NCBI GenBank assembly: GCA_005777415.1
Contig: SXMI01000160.1
Span: 1 to 37,495, forward strand
From: Actinomycetota bacterium
GTDB taxonomy: Bacteria; Actinomycetota; Acidimicrobiia; Acidimicrobiales; Microtrichaceae
Reading direction: 5' to 3'
Length of the DNA stretch: 37,495 nucleotides
The notes beneath the pieces are model-generated. The model was not told the DNA's origin. It searched no databases and worked only from the letters and a program-made list of their open reading frames with translations. Below, piece by piece: positions 29,755 through 37,495 of the stretch (positions within the stretch are counted from its first letter, which is position 1; each line of letters opens with the position of its first letter). The position numbers and the translations under genes were made by a program.

Positions 29755-29817
29755 GGGGCCGGACCGGGACGGCGTCGTCGGGGTCGACCCGGACGAGGGT
29801 CGGGCCTTCGGCTCGGG

Positions 29818-29823
29818 TAGGGT
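29818..29823 (+). promoter_or_regulatory. Putative -10 box for the ferredoxin operon
   Basis: TAGGGT fits TANNNT, about 60 bases before the ferredoxin ATG. The leader contains GAGGGGAG. Confidence 0.4.
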
Positions 29824-29882
29824 CTGGCGAGTGGCGACACCTGCCGTCGCCGAGTCCGACCGAACCTCCGAGGGGAGTCGAC

Positions 29883-30074
29883 ATGAAGGTGGTCGTGAAC
29901 TTCGACCTGTGCGAGTCCAACGCCGTGTGCATGGGGATCGCACCCGAGGTCTTCGAGGTGCGGGACGACGACTTCCTCTACGTGCTCCAGGAGGAGCCGG
30001 CCGAGGAGCTGCGCGGGAAGGTCGAGGAGGCCGCCCGCCGCTGCCCCAAGCAGGCCATCACGGTCGAGGACTGA
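29883..30074 (+). CDS. 3Fe-4S-type ferredoxin
   Basis: This 63-residue ferredoxin has C10, C16 and C54 (CESNAVC then CPKQAI). Three cysteines with CxxxxxC and CP spacing indicate a 3Fe-4S cluster, as in ferredoxins serving cytochrome P450s in actinomycetes. The ATG has GAGGGGAG upstream. A ferredoxin reductase gene follows 48 bases later, so the two make a reductase chain. No P450 is in the window; possible clients are a P450 elsewhere or, less likely, the Rieske oxygenase at 23.6 kb. Confidence 0.93.
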   Translation: MKVVVNFDLCESNAVCMGIAPEVFEVRDDDFLYVLQEEPAEELRGKVEEAARRCPKQAITVED

Positions 30075-30122
30075 GTCCGGGCCCCGGTTCGGACCGGCGT
30101 CATCGAGGGCAGGGGGGTCACG

Positions 30123-31319
30123 GTGCCACCGATCGTCGTGGTCGGCGCGTCGCTGGCCGGGTTGAGTGCCGTCGATGCCGTCCGGAGTGGCGGCCACGAC
30201 GGTGACGTCGTCGTCCTCGAGGCCGCAGCGGCGCTCCCGAGCGATCGGCCGCCCCTGTCCAAGCAGGTGCTCGCCGGCACGATGGAACCGTCGGCGGCCC
30301 ACCAGCCGCTCGCCGGGCGGCTCGACGAGCTCGCCGTCGACCTGCGCCTCGGCCTCCGGGTGGATCACGTCGACGTCGCCGGGCTCCGCCTCGACCTGTC
30401 CGACGGTTCGTCGCTCTCGGCGTCCGGGCTGGTCGTGGCCACGGGCGCCAGTCCGCGGACCCTTCCCGGCCCGCCGCTCGCCGGGGTCCACGTGGTCCGC
30501 ACCCTGGACGACTCGCTCGCGCTCCGCCGCGACCTGGATGCCGGTCCCGATCGGGTCGCCGTGATCGGCGCCGGGTTCATCGGCGCCGAGGTGGCGGCGA
30601 CCTGCCGGGGCCTGGGCCTCGAGGTCACGCTCATCGAGGCGGCACCCGCTCCCATGGTCCGGGTCCTCCCCGAGGCCGTGGGCGCGTTCGTCGCCGACCT
30701 CCACCGGGCCCACGGGGTCGACGTCCGGCTGGGGGTGGGCGTGGAGGGGCTCGTCGCCGACGGCGACCGGGTCCGGGGCGTGGCGCTGGCCGACGGCACC
30801 ACCGTCGACGCCTCGGTCGTCGTCGTCGGGATCGGCGTGGCGCCCGACGTGGCCTGGCTGGAGGGCTCGGGTGTCCCGGTCGGCAACGGGGTGACCTGTG
30901 ACGAGACCTGCCTGGCGGCGCCGGGCGTGGTCGCGGCCGGTGACGTCGCCGAGTGGTTCAACCCCCACTTCGGCGAGCGCATGCGGGTCGAGCAGTGGGA
31001 GCACGCCATCGAACACGGTGCCGCCGCCGGTCGCCGTCTGCTCGCCGGCGACGGGCCGGGCGAGCCCTTCGGAAGCGTCCCGTGGTTCTGGTCCGACCAG
31101 TACGACCGCAAGCTGCAGCTGGCCGGCCGACCGGCGGCGACCGATGAGGTCCACGTGCTCGAGGGTTCGCTCGAGGAGCAGCGGTTCGTGGCCGCCTTCC
31201 GGCGGGGCGAACGCTGCACGGGCGTGCTGGGGGTCAACCGGCCGCGTCACGTCGTGCAGGCCCGGATGCGCCTGACCGAGTCGCTGGACTGGGCGCCGAT
31301 CGAGGAACTGCTGTCGTGA
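30123..31319 (+). CDS. NAD(P)H:ferredoxin reductase (FAD-dependent)
   Basis: This 398-residue FAD oxidoreductase of the rubredoxin/putidaredoxin-reductase type has the FAD site VVVGASLAGLSAVDAVR at the N-terminus. The NAD(P)H site is VIGAGFIGAEVA near residue 146, and the second FAD contact is GVVAAGDVAEWFNPHFGERMRVEQWEHAIEHG. The C-terminal reductase domain carries VPWFWSDQYDRKLQLAG. The GTG has a G-rich site upstream. It overlaps the lysoplasmalogenase gene by four bases. It should transfer electrons from NAD(P)H to the preceding ferredoxin. Confidence 0.92.
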   Translation: MPPIVVVGASLAGLSAVDAVRSGGHDGDVVVLEAAAALPSDRPPLSKQVLAGTMEPSAAHQPLAGRLDELAVDLRLGLRVDHVDVAGLRLDLSDGSSLSASGLVVATGASPRTLPGPPLAGVHVVRTLDDSLALRRDLDAGPDRVAVIGAGFIGAEVAATCRGLGLEVTLIEAAPAPMVRVLPEAVGAFVADLHRAHGVDVRLGVGVEGLVADGDRVRGVALADGTTVDASVVVVGIGVAPDVAWLEGSGVPVGNGVTCDETCLAAPGVVAAGDVAEWFNPHFGERMRVEQWEHAIEHGAAAGRRLLAGDGPGEPFGSVPWFWSDQYDRKLQLAGRPAATDEVHVLEGSLEEQRFVAAFRRGERCTGVLGVNRPRHVVQARMRLTESLDWAPIEELLS

Positions 31320-31954
31320 CGGTGTTCTGGGCACTGATCGCGGTGACGCTCGTCGTGGCGGTCGCCGACTGGTGGGCGGTGTACGCCGCACGTCGACCGG
31401 TGGAGTACGTGTTCAAGCCCCTCACCATGGTGGTGTTGATCGGGGCCGTCCTCGCACTGGGTGACCCGGCCTCGGAGGCGGCCCGGTGGTGGCTGGCGGC
31501 CGGGCTGGTCTGCTCGCTCGCCGGCGACGTGTTCCTGATGCTGGACGATCTGTTCGTCCCCGGGCTGGCGTCGTTCCTGGTCGGCCACCTCTGCTACATC
31601 GCTGCGCTCGTCAACCTGGGCCTCGACCGCAACGCGCTCCTGGTGGGGGTCGCCGTGGTGCTGGTCGCCTCGCTCCTCGTCGGCCGGATCGTGGTGCTCG
31701 GGGCCCGCCGCACGGACCGTCGCCTGACGGTGCCGGTCGCCGCGTACATCACGGCGATCTCGGTCATGGTGGCCTGCGCGATCGGGACGACCATCCCCGT
31801 CGCCATCGCCGGCGCGCTGTTGTTCTACCTGTCCGATGCGTGCATCGGCTGGAGCCGGTTCGTGGGGGACTTCCCGCAGAGTCGCATGGCGATCATCACC
31901 ACGTACCACCTGGGCCAGATCGGCCTGGTCCTGGGACTGGCGGCGGCTGCGTGA
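31316..31954 (+). CDS. Lysoplasmalogenase-family (YhhN/TMEM86) membrane protein
   Basis: This 212-residue protein has about seven to eight hydrophobic segments and the family landmarks VEYVFKPLTM, LVCSLAGDVFLML, FLVGHLCYI, LLFYLSDACIGWSRF and TTYHLGQIGLVLG. YhhN/TMEM86 enzymes hydrolyse the vinyl-ether bond of lysoplasmalogens. Bacterial members are poorly characterised, so the activity here is only family-level. The GTG start overlaps the reductase stop by four bases and the stop overlaps the M20 gene by four, an unexpected combination of translationally coupled genes. Confidence 0.85.
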   Translation: MTVFWALIAVTLVVAVADWWAVYAARRPVEYVFKPLTMVVLIGAVLALGDPASEAARWWLAAGLVCSLAGDVFLMLDDLFVPGLASFLVGHLCYIAALVNLGLDRNALLVGVAVVLVASLLVGRIVVLGARRTDRRLTVPVAAYITAISVMVACAIGTTIPVAIAGALLFYLSDACIGWSRFVGDFPQSRMAIITTYHLGQIGLVLGLAAAA

Positions 31955-33147
31955 GCGCCGTGACCGGCCTCTCCGTCGACGACGTCGTCGGCGACGTGGT
32001 GGCGCTGCGCCGCCGCATCCACGAGCACCCCGAGTTGGGCCTCGACCTGCCCCGCACCCAGGCCGAGGTGCTCGAGTCCCTCGACGGCCTCGGGTTCACG
32101 GTCAGCACGGGGACCACCAGCTCCTCGGTGGTGGCCGACCTGGACGGCGGTGACGGGCCGACCGTCCTGTTGCGGGCCGACATGGACGCGCTCCCGCTCG
32201 AGGAGCACTCGGGCGAGGCGTTCTCGAGCCGTGAGGCCGGTCGCATGCACGCGTGCGGCCACGACGCCCACACGGCGATGCTCGTCGGCGCCGCACGCGT
32301 GCTCGCCTCCCGCCGGGCCTCCCTCGGGGGCCGGGTCCGGTTCCTGTTCCAGCCGGGCGAGGAGGGTCACGCCGGGGCGCGTCACGCCATCGAGGACGGC
32401 GCGCTCGACGGCGTGGACGCCGCCTTCGCGCTGCACGTCGGCCCGAACCTCCGCTCGGGGTGGGTGGCCTGGCGACGAGGCCCGGTCATGGCGTCGGCCG
32501 ACGAATTCGAGATCGATGTGCTGGGCCGGGGCGGCCACGCGTCGACCCCGCACTGGGCGGCCGACCCGGTGCCCGTGGCCTGCGAGATCGTGGTGGCGCT
32601 GCAGACCATGGTCACCCGGACCGTGGACGCGTTCGACCCGGCGGTCGTGGGGGTGAGCCGGATCCGGGCCGGTACCACCCACAACGTGATCCCCGAGCGT
32701 GCGTCCATGCTCGGGACGATCCGCACGGTGAGCGAGTCGACCCGACGGAACGTGTTCGATCACATCAACCGGGTGGCCGAGGGGGTCGCCGCGGCTCACG
32801 GGTGCACCGCCGAGGTGCGCCGACACGACGGCTACCCGGTCACCGTCAACGACCACCGGGCGGCGACGTTCCAGGCCGGAGTGGCCCGGACGGTCGTGGG
32901 GGACCGTGCGGTGGTCGAGCTGCCGAACCCGCTCATGGGGGCCGAGGACTTCTCCTACGTGTTGCAGGTGGTTCCCGGTGCCATGGCCTTCCTGGGTGTC
33001 TGCCCGCCCGAGGTCCGGGATCCGTCCACGGCGGCCGCGTGCCACTCGGACCGGATGCGGCTCGACGAGGGCGCTCTCGGCACCGGGGTGGCGCTCCACG
33101 TCGAGCTCGCCACGACGTTCCTGGACCGGGGCGGCTCCCTCGACTGA
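31951..33147 (+). CDS. M20-family amidohydrolase (hippurate hydrolase / IAA-amino acid hydrolase type)
   Basis: This is a 398-residue dimetal amidohydrolase. Metal and catalytic motifs are LRADMDALPL, MHACGHDAHTAML, FQPGEEGHAGA and the distal GAEDFSYVL; the dimerisation lid contains GRGGHASTPH. The family removes acyl groups from N-acyl amino acids and also cleaves peptides. The GTG at 31951 overlaps the lysoplasmalogenase stop by four bases; a GTG nine bases later is possible. It is last in the ferredoxin operon and convergent with pepN. Confidence 0.92.
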   Translation: MSAVTGLSVDDVVGDVVALRRRIHEHPELGLDLPRTQAEVLESLDGLGFTVSTGTTSSSVVADLDGGDGPTVLLRADMDALPLEEHSGEAFSSREAGRMHACGHDAHTAMLVGAARVLASRRASLGGRVRFLFQPGEEGHAGARHAIEDGALDGVDAAFALHVGPNLRSGWVAWRRGPVMASADEFEIDVLGRGGHASTPHWAADPVPVACEIVVALQTMVTRTVDAFDPAVVGVSRIRAGTTHNVIPERASMLGTIRTVSESTRRNVFDHINRVAEGVAAAHGCTAEVRRHDGYPVTVNDHRAATFQAGVARTVVGDRAVVELPNPLMGAEDFSYVLQVVPGAMAFLGVCPPEVRDPSTAAACHSDRMRLDEGALGTGVALHVELATTFLDRGGSLD

Positions 33148-33182
33148 TCGGGCCGCCGGAGCATCGGTGGGGGACGGTCCGA

Positions 33183-35777
33183 TCAGCCGGCGCGCAGTCG
33201 TTCCGCGACCATCACCGACACCCACATCCGCTCGAGGTGCTGGTCGACGGTGCGGGCCGTCGCCTCGGGGCGGTGCTCGACCAGGAAGGCCCCGATCCGC
33301 CCGGCCAGCGCCCGGTCCGTGCACCGGGTGACCCCCTCGAGCATCCGGGCGAGTCCGCTCGCCGAGCACCCGGCTGTGACCTCGGGCCACCTCGACTCGA
33401 CCTGGTCCCAGACGAGGGACCCCAGGGTCGGGTGCTGCAACGCGCGGCGCAGCAGGTAGGGCCGGTCCTGGGCCCGGACCTCGGCGAGCGCCAGGTCCAG
33501 CGTCCGCCGGAGATCGTCAGGTTCGGGCGTGTCGGCCAGGTGGTGCAGGTACCGGATCTGGTCCTGCGGGTTGTCGGCGGTCCGCCACCGCCGTTCGATC
33601 TCCCGGTGCTCGGTGGGCGTGGCCATCCGGGCGACCACGGCGAGGGTCGCCGACCGCAGCGCCGCGTCGCCGACACCGAGCTCGAACCTCCGCCGGGCGT
33701 CGGCCCGGATCTCCGGGTCGGCCCCGGTCCCACCCGCCAGGGCGACGGCGACGGCACGAACGGTCCGCACCCGTTCCTCGTCGGGCTCGGTGCCCTCCGG
33801 TGTGGCCCGGGCGATCGCCTCGAGCCGATCCCGGGACAGGCGTCCGGCCAGGTCGGCGGTCCGCCGGGCCAGTTCCGGCCCCGCCAGCCGGTCCAGGTCC
33901 TCCAGGATGCCCGCCACCCGTCGCCAGACGGACGGGTCGTCGGAGCGCGGCGCAACCTCCGCCACCAGGTCGAGCAGATGGTCCGCGGAGGTGTGCCCGG
34001 CGAGCAGGCCGGCCCAGGCGTCGTCGAGCAGCACGAAGCGTTCGAGCGCAGGTCGGTCCGCACTCGCCAGACGCAGCGCCGCGTCCGGTTCCATCCGGGT
34101 CCGGAGGAAGCCGTCGCCACCGGTGTTCGGCTGCACCCACTCGGGCCGGCCGCCGAGGTCGAGCTCGGCCGGTTCCTCGAGCAGGACCCGGTCGGTTCGC
34201 ACGACGCCCCCGACCGAGCTGGTCACCACCAGCGGTACGGGCCAGGGCGGGTCGTCGGCGGTGCTCGTCGGCCCGGCCGTGGCCCGCCGCTGGTCCAGCC
34301 GGACGCCCCGGTCGGTGGGCTCGACGAGCACCTCGGGGTGCCCGCCCCGGAACACCCAGGCGTCCATGGTGCGCCGGACCGGCTCGCCGGTCGCGGTCTC
34401 GAGTGCGTCCCACAGGTCCGTGGTCTCGGTCGTGGCGAACGCGTGCTGTGCCAGGTACGAGCGGATGCCGTCACGGAACCGCTCAGGGCCCAGGTACCGC
34501 TCGAGCATCCTGACGACCGAGGCACCCTTCTCGTAGGTGAGGACGTCGAACATGGCCTCGGCGTCGGCGGGTGTGAGCACCGGGTACTCGATCGGGCGGG
34601 TGCTCGGCAGCGAGTCGGTGTCGAACGCCGCGGCGCGCAGCAGGCCGAACCCGGTCCAGCAGTCCCAGTCGGGGCGGAACGAGTCGCTGGCGGTCACCTC
34701 CATGAACGGGGCGACCGCCTCGTTGAGCCACAGCCCGTTCCACCACCGCATCGTGACCAGATCGCCGAACCACATGTGGGCCAGCTCGTGGTTGATCACG
34801 TCGGCCACCCGCTGCAGGTCGGCCGGTGTGGCCTCGTCCGGGTCGACGAGCAACAGCACCTCCCGGAACGTCACGCACCCCAGGTTCTCCATGGCGCCGA
34901 AGGCGAAGTCCGGTACCGCGACGAGGTCCAGCTTGTCGCCCGGGTACGCGAGCCCGTAGTAGTCCTCGAGGAAGTCGATCGCCGCGGCCGCGACCCGGAA
35001 GGCGAACCCGCAGAGGTGGCCCTGGCCCGGCCGGTGCACGAGCCGGATCGGCACCCGGCTGCGGCGCCGGACGTCAGGGGGCAGCTCGGTGACCTCGAGC
35101 GGCCCGACGACGATCGCCACCAGGTAGGTCGACAGCACCATGGTCCGGGCGAAGTCCACCCGCACCCGGCCGTCGGTCAGTGCGGTCCGGCCGGTCTCGG
35201 CGGCGTTCGACACGACGAGGTGGGACGCGTCGGCGACGACCGAGACGGAGAAGGTGGCCTTCAGCGCCGGCTCGTCGAAGCAGGGGAACGCCCGGCGGGC
35301 GTGGGTGGACTCGAACTGGGTGACCGCCAGGGAGCGGACGCGCTCCTCACCGTGGTCGTCCACCTCGGTGTAGGTCGAGCGGTACAGGCCCACGAGCTCG
35401 TTCGACAGCGTGCCGCGCCACTCGAGCTGGAGGGTGACCGGACCGGCCCCGATCGGCGACCCGGTGCCGACGACGATCTGCTCGTCGTCGGGGTGGGCCG
35501 TCACCGTGGCGGCCGTCGGACCCTCCAGGGGCGAACGGACCGTGGCCGAGACGACCTCCAGGTCGATGGCGTGCAGCCGCAGCGCGTCGACCGCGGTGCC
35601 GAGGACCAGGGTGATCTCGACCGTTCCGCCGGTGGTGCCCCGCTCCACGTCGATGTCGAGCAGCAGGTCGTAGTGGACCGGCCGGACCGCCGGGTCGAGA
35701 CGCAGGGGGAGCTGGTCGGGTCCCGCTCCGGAGGAGGTGTCGGCCTGCTCGGGCGGTGCGGTGTCCTCGGGCTCCAC
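33183..35777 (-). CDS. pepN: Aminopeptidase N (M1 family)
   Basis: This 864-residue zinc aminopeptidase has the substrate-binding GAMENLG near residue 290 and the zinc motif HELAHMW near residue 330. The third ligand is the glutamate in WLNEAVAPF, 18 residues further on. The N-terminal beta domain starts with LRLDPAVRPVHYDLLLDIDV and the C-terminal helical ERAP-like domain has normal length for actinobacterial PepN. No signal peptide is present, so it is cytoplasmic. The GTG at 35777 is chosen for its GAGAGGAA site and the family N-terminus. It shares a short intergenic region with the divergent crotonase. Confidence 0.95.
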   Translation of the reverse strand: MEPEDTAPPEQADTSSGAGPDQLPLRLDPAVRPVHYDLLLDIDVERGTTGGTVEITLVLGTAVDALRLHAIDLEVVSATVRSPLEGPTAATVTAHPDDEQIVVGTGSPIGAGPVTLQLEWRGTLSNELVGLYRSTYTEVDDHGEERVRSLAVTQFESTHARRAFPCFDEPALKATFSVSVVADASHLVVSNAAETGRTALTDGRVRVDFARTMVLSTYLVAIVVGPLEVTELPPDVRRRSRVPIRLVHRPGQGHLCGFAFRVAAAAIDFLEDYYGLAYPGDKLDLVAVPDFAFGAMENLGCVTFREVLLLVDPDEATPADLQRVADVINHELAHMWFGDLVTMRWWNGLWLNEAVAPFMEVTASDSFRPDWDCWTGFGLLRAAAFDTDSLPSTRPIEYPVLTPADAEAMFDVLTYEKGASVVRMLERYLGPERFRDGIRSYLAQHAFATTETTDLWDALETATGEPVRRTMDAWVFRGGHPEVLVEPTDRGVRLDQRRATAGPTSTADDPPWPVPLVVTSSVGGVVRTDRVLLEEPAELDLGGRPEWVQPNTGGDGFLRTRMEPDAALRLASADRPALERFVLLDDAWAGLLAGHTSADHLLDLVAEVAPRSDDPSVWRRVAGILEDLDRLAGPELARRTADLAGRLSRDRLEAIARATPEGTEPDEERVRTVRAVAVALAGGTGADPEIRADARRRFELGVGDAALRSATLAVVARMATPTEHREIERRWRTADNPQDQIRYLHHLADTPEPDDLRRTLDLALAEVRAQDRPYLLRRALQHPTLGSLVWDQVESRWPEVTAGCSASGLARMLEGVTRCTDRALAGRIGAFLVEHRPEATARTVDQHLERMWVSVMVAERLRAG

Positions 35778-35811
35778 GTCGGCCGGTTCCTCTCGGTGGT
35801 GGTCGCCCGGC

Positions 35812-35817
35812 AGCGTA
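35812..35817 (-). promoter_or_regulatory. Putative -10 box for pepN
   Basis: TACGCT on the minus strand lies 35 bases before the GTG start, leaving a short leader with the ribosome site. Confidence 0.4.
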
Positions 35818-35868
35818 GCGACGCCGCGCGACCTGTCGGCTCCGTCCGGTTCGCTCCGTCCGGTCCGG

Positions 35869-35874
35869 TACCCT
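35869..35874 (+). promoter_or_regulatory. Putative -10 box, leaderless promoter of the dienoyl-CoA isomerase gene
   Basis: TACCCT ends six bases before the GTG at 35881. No ribosome site fits between, so the transcript is probably leaderless. Confidence 0.5.
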
Positions 35875-35880
35875 GCCGGC

Positions 35881-36723
35881 GTGTCCGACTGCTTCGACCT
35901 CACCGTCTCCGACCACGTCGCCCACCTGCGGCTGAACCGACCCGACGAGCTCAACACGATGGTCCCCGAGTTCTGGGGTGAGCTCCCGCGGATCGTCCGG
36001 GACCTCGACGCCCGGGCCGCGGCCAGGGTGCTCGTCATCTCGTCGACCGGTCGTCACTTCAGCGCCGGTATGGACCTGTCGGTGTTCACCGGTGGGTCGG
36101 GGATCGGCGGCGGCAGCGGGGTCCAGGAGGCCGGCCGCCAGCGCGCGCACGTCTGGATGCTGGTCCAGCACCTCCAGGACTCCTTCACGGCGCTCGAGGC
36201 CTCCCGCATGCCGGTGCTCGCCGCCGTCCAGGGCGGCTGCATCGGCGGGGCGGTCGACATGGTCACCGCCGCCGACGCCCGCTACTGCACCGAGGACGCG
36301 TTCTTCTGCGTCCAGGAGATCAACATCGGGATGACCGCCGACGTGGGCACCCTCCAGCGGCTCCCCAAGCTCATCCCCGAGGGCATCGCCCGTGAGCTCG
36401 CCTACACCGGCGACCGGATGCCCGCCGACCGGGCGCTCGCCTGCGGGTTGGTCAACCGGGTCTACCCCGACCACGCAGCGATGCTCGACGACGTGCTGGC
36501 GATCGCCGATCGGATCGCCCGGCACTCGCCGCTGGCGATCTGGGGCACGAAGGAGATGCTCAACTACACCCGCGACCACTCGGTCGCCGACTCGCTGCGC
36601 TACATGGCCGGCTGGCAGTCCGGCATGTTCCAGCCCGGCGACATGGTCGAGGAGTTCTCGGCGAAGGCCGAGGGGCGGGACCCGGTCTTCGAGGAGCTCC
36701 CCGCCCGTCCCGACGACCTCTGA
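35881..36723 (+). CDS. Crotonase, delta3,5-delta2,4-dienoyl-CoA isomerase-like
   Basis: This is a 280-residue crotonase. The first oxyanion segment is GRHFSAGMDLSVF and the second is GGCIGGAVDMVTAADARYC (about 118-136). E146 and D154 in VQEINIGMTADVGTLQRLPK match the two acid residues and the ADVGTLQRLPK block of mammalian ECH1 dienoyl-CoA isomerase, rather than the two glutamates of enoyl-CoA hydratase. It would therefore move conjugated double bonds during breakdown of odd-position unsaturated or steroid-derived acyl-CoAs. It has its own leaderless-type promoter and is convergent with the next crotonase. Confidence 0.9.
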   Translation: MSDCFDLTVSDHVAHLRLNRPDELNTMVPEFWGELPRIVRDLDARAAARVLVISSTGRHFSAGMDLSVFTGGSGIGGGSGVQEAGRQRAHVWMLVQHLQDSFTALEASRMPVLAAVQGGCIGGAVDMVTAADARYCTEDAFFCVQEINIGMTADVGTLQRLPKLIPEGIARELAYTGDRMPADRALACGLVNRVYPDHAAMLDDVLAIADRIARHSPLAIWGTKEMLNYTRDHSVADSLRYMAGWQSGMFQPGDMVEEFSAKAEGRDPVFEELPARPDDL

Positions 36724-36768
36724 GCGGCCGGCGGTCCGATCGACGGTCCGGCGCCCCCGGCCGGGTGG

Positions 36769-37495
36769 TCAGGCCTGGGACCGACCCCGCTCGACCACGG
36801 CCCGCCGACGGTCGTCGAAGTCGCCGGTGTCGCGGGCGCTGAGCCACTCGGCGCTGCGCTGCTGCTCGAGGTCCAGGGCCTCGCCGGCGGTGAGCAGCGC
36901 CCCCTCCCGGTAGGTGGCCACGAGCTGGGCGACCCCGGCGGGGTCGTTGCTCGCCACGTCCTCGGCCAGACCCCGTGCCCTGGCCAGCAGGTCGTCGTGG
37001 GCGACCACGTGGTTGACCAGCCCCCACTCGAGCGCGGTGGCGGCGTCCAGGAAGTTGCCGGTGGTCGACATCTCCAGGGCCCGGCGGAGCCCGACCGCCT
37101 GGGGGAGCAGCACCGTCATGCCCCAGCCGGGCATGATCCCGACCCGGGCGTGGGTGTCGGCGAACCGGGCCCGCTCCGAGGCGACGAGGAAGTCGCAGGC
37201 CAGGGCCAGGTCCAGCCCACCGGTCACGGCGACGCCGTTGACGGCGCCGATCACGGGCGTGCGCATCCGCGGGAACGGTCGGCGGAAGTCGCTCGACCCG
37301 CCGAAGCCGGCACCGAGCGAGTCCGGTGCGGCCGAGAGCTCGACCAGGTCCAACCCGGCGCAGAACGCCGGATCCGAACCCGTCAGCACCACCGCCCGGA
37401 CCGACTCGTCCGCGTCGAGCTCCGACATCGTGCGGTGGAGCGCCTCACGCAGGGCGGCGTTCAGGGCGTTGCGGGCCTGCGGTCGGTCCAGCGTG
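36769..37495 (-). CDS. Enoyl-CoA hydratase/isomerase family protein (5' end outside window)
   Basis: This crotonase is cut by the window edge. The frame stays open to base 37495, and its first visible residues (TLDRPQARNALNAALREAL) are the standard crotonase opening. The ATG at 37428 is therefore internal, and the real start lies a few residues beyond the edge. The oxyanion segments are DPAFCAGLDLVEL and NGVAVTGGLDLALACDFLVAS. The position of the second hydratase glutamate reads HARVGIMPGWGMTVLLPQAVG, without a clear pair of glutamates, so the reaction may not be simple hydration. It is convergent with the dienoyl-CoA isomerase gene. Confidence 0.9.
   Translation of the reverse strand, partial: TLDRPQARNALNAALREALHRTMSELDADESVRAVVLTGSDPAFCAGLDLVELSAAPDSLGAGFGGSSDFRRPFPRMRTPVIGAVNGVAVTGGLDLALACDFLVASERARFADTHARVGIMPGWGMTVLLPQAVGLRRALEMSTTGNFLDAATALEWGLVNHVVAHDDLLARARGLAEDVASNDPAGVAQLVATYREGALLTAGEALDLEQQRSAEWLSARDTGDFDDRRRAVVERGRSQA

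Noticed and set aside
32253-35981. A 1242-codon open frame on the plus strand opposite pepN
   Set aside because: It is the complement of the clear M1 aminopeptidase. The translation is Arg/Gly/Pro-rich with no domain, a common effect of high GC content.
36724-36768. Repeated GGTCCG/CCGGCG blocks between the two crotonases
   Set aside because: These are short, imperfect and direct rather than inverted; no convincing terminator hairpin.

Overview
The window is uniformly GC-rich, with many GTG starts and four-base GTGA or one-base TGATG overlaps between genes. It reads as the chromosome of a high-GC actinomycete. Mycofactocin genes, a KstR-type operator motif and Ltp/KshA-type sterol genes support that; an acidimicrobial rather than mycobacterial lineage is my guess. 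I saw no rRNA, tRNA, CRISPR array, prophage or insertion sequence. No stretch longer than about 300 bases lacks a gene.

Region 1 (about 1-15.8 kb) is a mycofactocin redox locus. A minus-strand operon encodes an NDMA-dependent (nicotinoprotein) zinc alcohol dehydrogenase, a MoxR-type AAA+ ATPase and a VWA protein. Divergent from it lie mftA (precursor ending in IDGMCGVY), mftB and mftC (radical SAM). Next come two 659-residue FMN/4Fe-4S/FAD enzymes of the FadH/OYE type with a small membrane protein between them. A tightly overlapping series follows: ETF alpha, FixC-like, FixX-like, ETF beta, mftE (creatininase family), a mycofactocin-type SDR and mftF (glycosyltransferase). The usual mftD, mftG and mftR are absent from the window. 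The layout suggests that mycofactocin is matured and/or re-oxidised through an ETF to FixCX to quinone route, with the paired FadH/OYE enzymes possibly standing in for MftD.

Region 2 (15.9-19.5 kb) holds a secreted beta-propeller protein with two bulb-type lectin repeats, a proline-rich DUF4190-like membrane protein with a duplicated Cys/Asp tail, and a probable small beta-barrel protein.

Region 3 (19.5-24.8 kb) is a sterol-catabolism module. It has two DUF35/OB-fold proteins and two Cys-less thiolase-fold proteins resembling Ltp4 and Ltp3, then a membrane protein. A convergent KshA-like Rieske oxygenase closes it. Nearly identical 18-bp palindromes matching TnnAACnnGTTnnA (the KstR consensus) sit at both outer ends, each at the promoter facing inward.

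Region 4 (24.9-37.5 kb) is mixed metabolism: a lipoprotein whose N-terminal region carries two palindromic repeats, a histidine phosphatase, a serine beta-lactamase-fold esterase, an SDR, an MFS transporter, a 3Fe-4S ferredoxin with a ferredoxin reductase translationally coupled to a lysoplasmalogenase and an M20 amidohydrolase, aminopeptidase N, a dienoyl-CoA isomerase-like crotonase and a second crotonase running off the window edge. Several promoters have a TANNNT box 6-8 nt before the start codon, suggesting leaderless transcripts.
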